From NCBI RefSeq assembly GCF_016811105.1, contig NZ_JAFBGM010000001.1:620001-684000 (forward strand): a stretch of DNA of 64,000 nt, given 5' to 3'. Below the pieces are notes generated by a model that was given only the letters and a program-made list of their open reading frames with translations, searched no databases and was not told the DNA's origin. The first letter of the stretch is position 1, and each line of letters begins with the position of its first letter. Positions 61,357 to 64,000 of the stretch are shown piece by piece. The position numbers were made by a program, and so were the translations under genes. The stretch comes from Aurantibacter crassamenti. Lineage in GTDB: Bacteria > Bacteroidota > Bacteroidia > Flavobacteriales > Flavobacteriaceae.

Positions 61357-62439
61357 CTATAGTTTAACAGGTTTCGCTTTCATTAATTGAGTGTCGATTT
61401 TTAGATTCATTGCTTTAAGAACAGTAGGCGCAATCATATTAGTATATAATTGATGATCCGTCTTAATTTCTCCTTTTGAAGTAACACCTTTACCAAATAA
61501 GACCATCCATACTTCACTTGAATTTTTCACCTCATCACCATGACTCCGCCATGTATCTAATGGGTCGGTACCTCTACCATGATCTGTCGTAATAATGAAT
61601 AAAGTATTGTCTTTATAAAATGGGTCTTGCTGTGTAAAGTCCCAAAGTTCTTTAATCATTCCGTCTGTTGCTTTCGCAGATTTCAGATATGCATCATATT
61701 CGCCGTCGTGGGCAAAATCATCAGTTTCGCCATACGCAATGTATACAAGTTCAGGATGATCTTTTTTCATTGTCTCTAATGCATAATAATGTGTAAAACC
61801 ATCAAATCGAACAGTACCCCATGGGCTCGGCACTTTAGGCTGAAGTTCATTTAAAAGTTTTTCTCGTTCAGTAAGATTATTCCCTTTTGCACTTTCAAAA
61901 CCAGCATTAACAGGCACGCCTGATCGTTCTTCATTTACGATGTATGGGAAAACATCCCAACTTCCGAAAGCAGCAACTTTACCTTTATAGCTAGCATCTG
62001 AATTAGCAATTTCTAAAACCGTTTTATTGGGATTATTTATTTTGGCATTACTATCAATTCTTTCATCATCAGCCTTTCCGGTTAAAATTTCATTGTAACC
62101 AGGGTATGAAAACCACATTTTATTAGTCAAGTTCACTTTACTTCCGAGATTTCTATTCCCGTGAATTTGACCTATTTCTTGAACTTTAGACCAAACAAAA
62201 GGTAGTAGCGTTTCTCTTCGCTCAACTGCAGTTTTCTTCCAGAATAACTTTTTCAAACCTGTAGTATCATGCACATACTTTTTATTCGCTACTAAAAGTG
62301 GGTCGGCACCAGTAAAAAGTTCTTGCCAACGCAGACCATCCAAAGTAATTAAAACAACTTTTGTGTTTTTTGATTGTTGTGCTGTAAGTGAAAAAGCAAA
62401 TACTGCCATGAAGACAGAAAGCATTATTTTAATTTTCAT
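61357..62439 (-). CDS. Alkaline phosphatase superfamily phosphodiesterase/phosphatase
   Basis: A 360-aa exported protein (signal peptide about 1-20). The metal and nucleophile pattern is of the NPP/sulfatase-like AP superfamily: VVLITLDGLRWQELFTGAD, nucleophile region FSYPGYNEILTG, YGETDDFAHDG and IITTDHGRGTDP. The last ligand is probably in RSHGDE. A nucleotide, phospholipid or phosphonate substrate is possible. Its start overlaps the metallophosphoesterase stop by 4 nt, so the two are coupled. Confidence 0.82.
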   Translation of the reverse strand: MKIKIMLSVFMAVFAFSLTAQQSKNTKVVLITLDGLRWQELFTGADPLLVANKKYVHDTTGLKKLFWKKTAVERRETLLPFVWSKVQEIGQIHGNRNLGSKVNLTNKMWFSYPGYNEILTGKADDERIDSNAKINNPNKTVLEIANSDASYKGKVAAFGSWDVFPYIVNEERSGVPVNAGFESAKGNNLTEREKLLNELQPKVPSPWGTVRFDGFTHYYALETMKKDHPELVYIAYGETDDFAHDGEYDAYLKSAKATDGMIKELWDFTQQDPFYKDNTLFIITTDHGRGTDPLDTWRSHGDEVKNSSEVWMVLFGKGVTSKGEIKTDHQLYTNMIAPTVLKAMNLKIDTQLMKAKPVKL

Positions 62440-63998
62440 TTCTCTTTTGTTTTAAAATTTTTAACCGATGACCAGTCACTCCAATTCAAGTTTTGATCTC
62501 TGTATCGTACTCTCCAGTAATATGTTGTATTTGGTTTTAGGCGTTTTATTTCTTCATCTGTAAGATCATCATCTTTCTGACGATTCTCTTTATAATACCA
62601 GTTTTCATGTTGTTTCCATCTATCAAATGCTGGCTTTTCAAAAGATTTTGTAGACGATATTTGCCAATGCGAAGCTGCATGAAAAGTGCCAGAATATGAA
62701 CTCTTAAATTCACCCGCTTTAAAAACTACATTGGTAATACCGATATCTGATTTGACCGGTGAAATTGCCTCAGGAGTATTTGGTTTTCGTTCATTTCTCC
62801 ATATTGTAATACTATCTCTCAACTCGTTTTCACGATGCTCAATTGTATTACCTCTACTAATGCGTTTTATAGTGAATTTTGGATTTTTTCTATCACCGTC
62901 AACAGAAACCATTACAAAACCATACTCATCTTGTGTAACAGTAAACTCATCATAATCTCTGCCTTCAAATTCTCCCCAATTGTCTATTGCTCCACCTGCT
63001 GATGCCACATTAATCCAAAGGTGTTTGTGGTCTTTAGATTGTCCTCGAGAATACCCGTGTGTATGCCCAAAAAAGTGAATACTTGGCTTACCAGTTTTAG
63101 TTGAAAATTGCTCTAATTCTTTTACAATTTTTCCTGTAAAATCTTCTTCACCAGGTATCCAGAGTTCTGATTTGTAAGGATGATGCAATTGTGCAAAAAC
63201 AAAATCAATTTTATCATCTTTTTCAGTTTCTACAAGTACCTTTTTCAACCATTCTAATTGTTCATATAAATCGCGATAGCCATCATTAGAGTCTAAACCA
63301 ATAACACGCGTATTGCCATAATCTTTATACCACCAATGTTCAGCATAAGCTGGCGTACCATTCTCTGGCAAACTAAAATATTTAAAGTAATACACAGAAT
63401 TACGTTCATGATTACCGGGTACGGGATACACAGGCACTTCTGAAAACAATTTCTCAGCAGGATTAAAAAAATGGTCTTTCCATTGAAAGAATTTTGAACC
63501 ACGTTCAACTAAATCGCCAGGTATAAGAACCATTGCAAGATTATCAGGTAATGTTCCACCGAATTCCTTTTCAAGATAGCCGATGACGCCTTCATTCACC
63601 ACCTCGCTAAATTTGTCAGGTTGGTTGTGATCATATTGCATATCACTCATGGCAACTAATTTAAAATCTTCTCCATCATCAGAAAAGGGCGATGTTTTGA
63701 ATTGAAAAATATCTGATTTCATTTTACCTGTACGCACTCGATAATAATATTCAGTAAACCGATCTAAACCTTCAATTTTAACGGTATGCACTTGAACTTT
63801 ATCAAAGTTGATTGCGTCAGAAGTACCTTTAGACTTTTTACCTAATTTAGGGCTCGTACCCCATTCTACAATACTCTCTTCACCCTCTGAAGTTTGCCAC
63901 ATTACAACTGCTGAATTGGGTTCAACATCTTGTATATAGGGTTTAATTTCTAATTCTTGCGCCCCTAATTGCAAGCAAATACTCGCAACCATTGAGAA
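62436..63998 (-). CDS. Metallophosphoesterase with FN3/PAP N-domain (5'-partial at window end)
   Basis: At least 518 aa. The first visible Met (63992) falls inside a hydrophobic signal-peptide core (VASICLQLGAQ), and the frame stays open to the window edge, so the true start is probably beyond 64000. An N-terminal fibronectin-like domain (about 15-100) resembles purple acid phosphatases, then calcineurin-type motifs follow: AMSDMQYDH, LIPGDLVERG, PVPGNHERNS, AQLHHPYKS and FFGHTHGYSRG. A second FN3-like region at the end (TYYWRVRYRDQNLNWSDW) may bind substrate. It is a secreted phosphoesterase of the SusCD locus. Confidence 0.83.
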   Translation of the reverse strand, partial: FSMVASICLQLGAQELEIKPYIQDVEPNSAVVMWQTSEGEESIVEWGTSPKLGKKSKGTSDAINFDKVQVHTVKIEGLDRFTEYYYRVRTGKMKSDIFQFKTSPFSDDGEDFKLVAMSDMQYDHNQPDKFSEVVNEGVIGYLEKEFGGTLPDNLAMVLIPGDLVERGSKFFQWKDHFFNPAEKLFSEVPVYPVPGNHERNSVYYFKYFSLPENGTPAYAEHWWYKDYGNTRVIGLDSNDGYRDLYEQLEWLKKVLVETEKDDKIDFVFAQLHHPYKSELWIPGEEDFTGKIVKELEQFSTKTGKPSIHFFGHTHGYSRGQSKDHKHLWINVASAGGAIDNWGEFEGRDYDEFTVTQDEYGFVMVSVDGDRKNPKFTIKRISRGNTIEHRENELRDSITIWRNERKPNTPEAISPVKSDIGITNVVFKAGEFKSSYSGTFHAASHWQISSTKSFEKPAFDRWKQHENWYYKENRQKDDDLTDEEIKRLKPNTTYYWRVRYRDQNLNWSDWSSVKNFKTKEK

Positions 63999-64000
63999 TA

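Overview
The window is AT-rich and reads as a chromosomal segment from a member of the Bacteroidota, most likely a marine-type Flavobacteriaceae. Evidence: a SusC/SusD pair with a CarboxypepD_reg-like N-terminus, flavobacterial promoters of the TAnnTTTG type, almost no Shine-Dalgarno sequences, lipoprotein signal peptides, DUF4199, a FucP-type transporter, a short cytochrome bd oxidase and an S1 sulfatase. No rRNA, CRISPR array, insertion sequence or phage gene was seen. One tRNA (Ala, GGC) is present.

Layout. 0.1-2.8 kb: a TetR regulator divergent from an alpha/beta hydrolase, then a secreted esterase. 2.9-8.7 kb: cydAB, an MDR oxidoreductase and a large cyclase/TolB-like/TPR/AraC fusion regulator. 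8.9-11.1 kb: a Vat-type acetyltransferase convergent with a sulfatase lipoprotein. 11.3-20.6 kb: an unfamiliar accessory block with a membrane HTH protein, a tiny lipoprotein, a TPR sensor kinase with its response regulator, a small Cys-rich protein, a seven-gene operon (DUF4177-like, YidD-like, DUF6804-like, TerB-like, coiled-coil membrane protein, VWA-like lipoprotein, DUF4236-Excalibur fusion) and a convergent secreted DNase I-fold enzyme. 20.7-24.5 kb: tRNA-Ala, UspA, MATE pump, enoyl-CoA hydratase, DUF4199. 24.5-37.7 kb: a catabolic island arranged around an AraC regulator, with two ceramidase-like hydrolases, dipeptidase, hydroxyacyl-CoA dehydrogenase, class III aminotransferase, D-threonine aldolase-like enzyme, RidA, two SDRs, an NTF2-like protein, a MOSC protein and a FucP-type permease. 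38-54 kb: mostly housekeeping (queD, lpxH, recJ, osmC-like, UDG-like, rsmI, tdk, alr, mscL, asd, prolyl oligopeptidase, ABC ATPase, arfB). 54-64 kb: a SusCD locus packed with phosphoesterases, including a GDPD-like/alkaline phosphatase fusion; the last gene runs off the window.

The strongest new signal is in the 11-21 kb block. Three promoters (for the small Cys-rich protein, for the seven-gene operon, and on the opposite strand for the secreted nuclease) each carry a 16-bp palindrome of the form TTAyrGATwTyyGTAA exactly 21 nt upstream of a TAGnTTTG -7 box. A fourth, more degenerate copy lies in the intergenic region beside the membrane HTH protein and tiny lipoprotein. This fixed geometry ties otherwise anonymous genes into one apparent regulon beside a dedicated two-component system.

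A second notable point is the prolyl oligopeptidase. A clear lipoprotein signal peptide is encoded in frame upstream of its first ordinary start codon, but the only plausible initiator for it is ATA.
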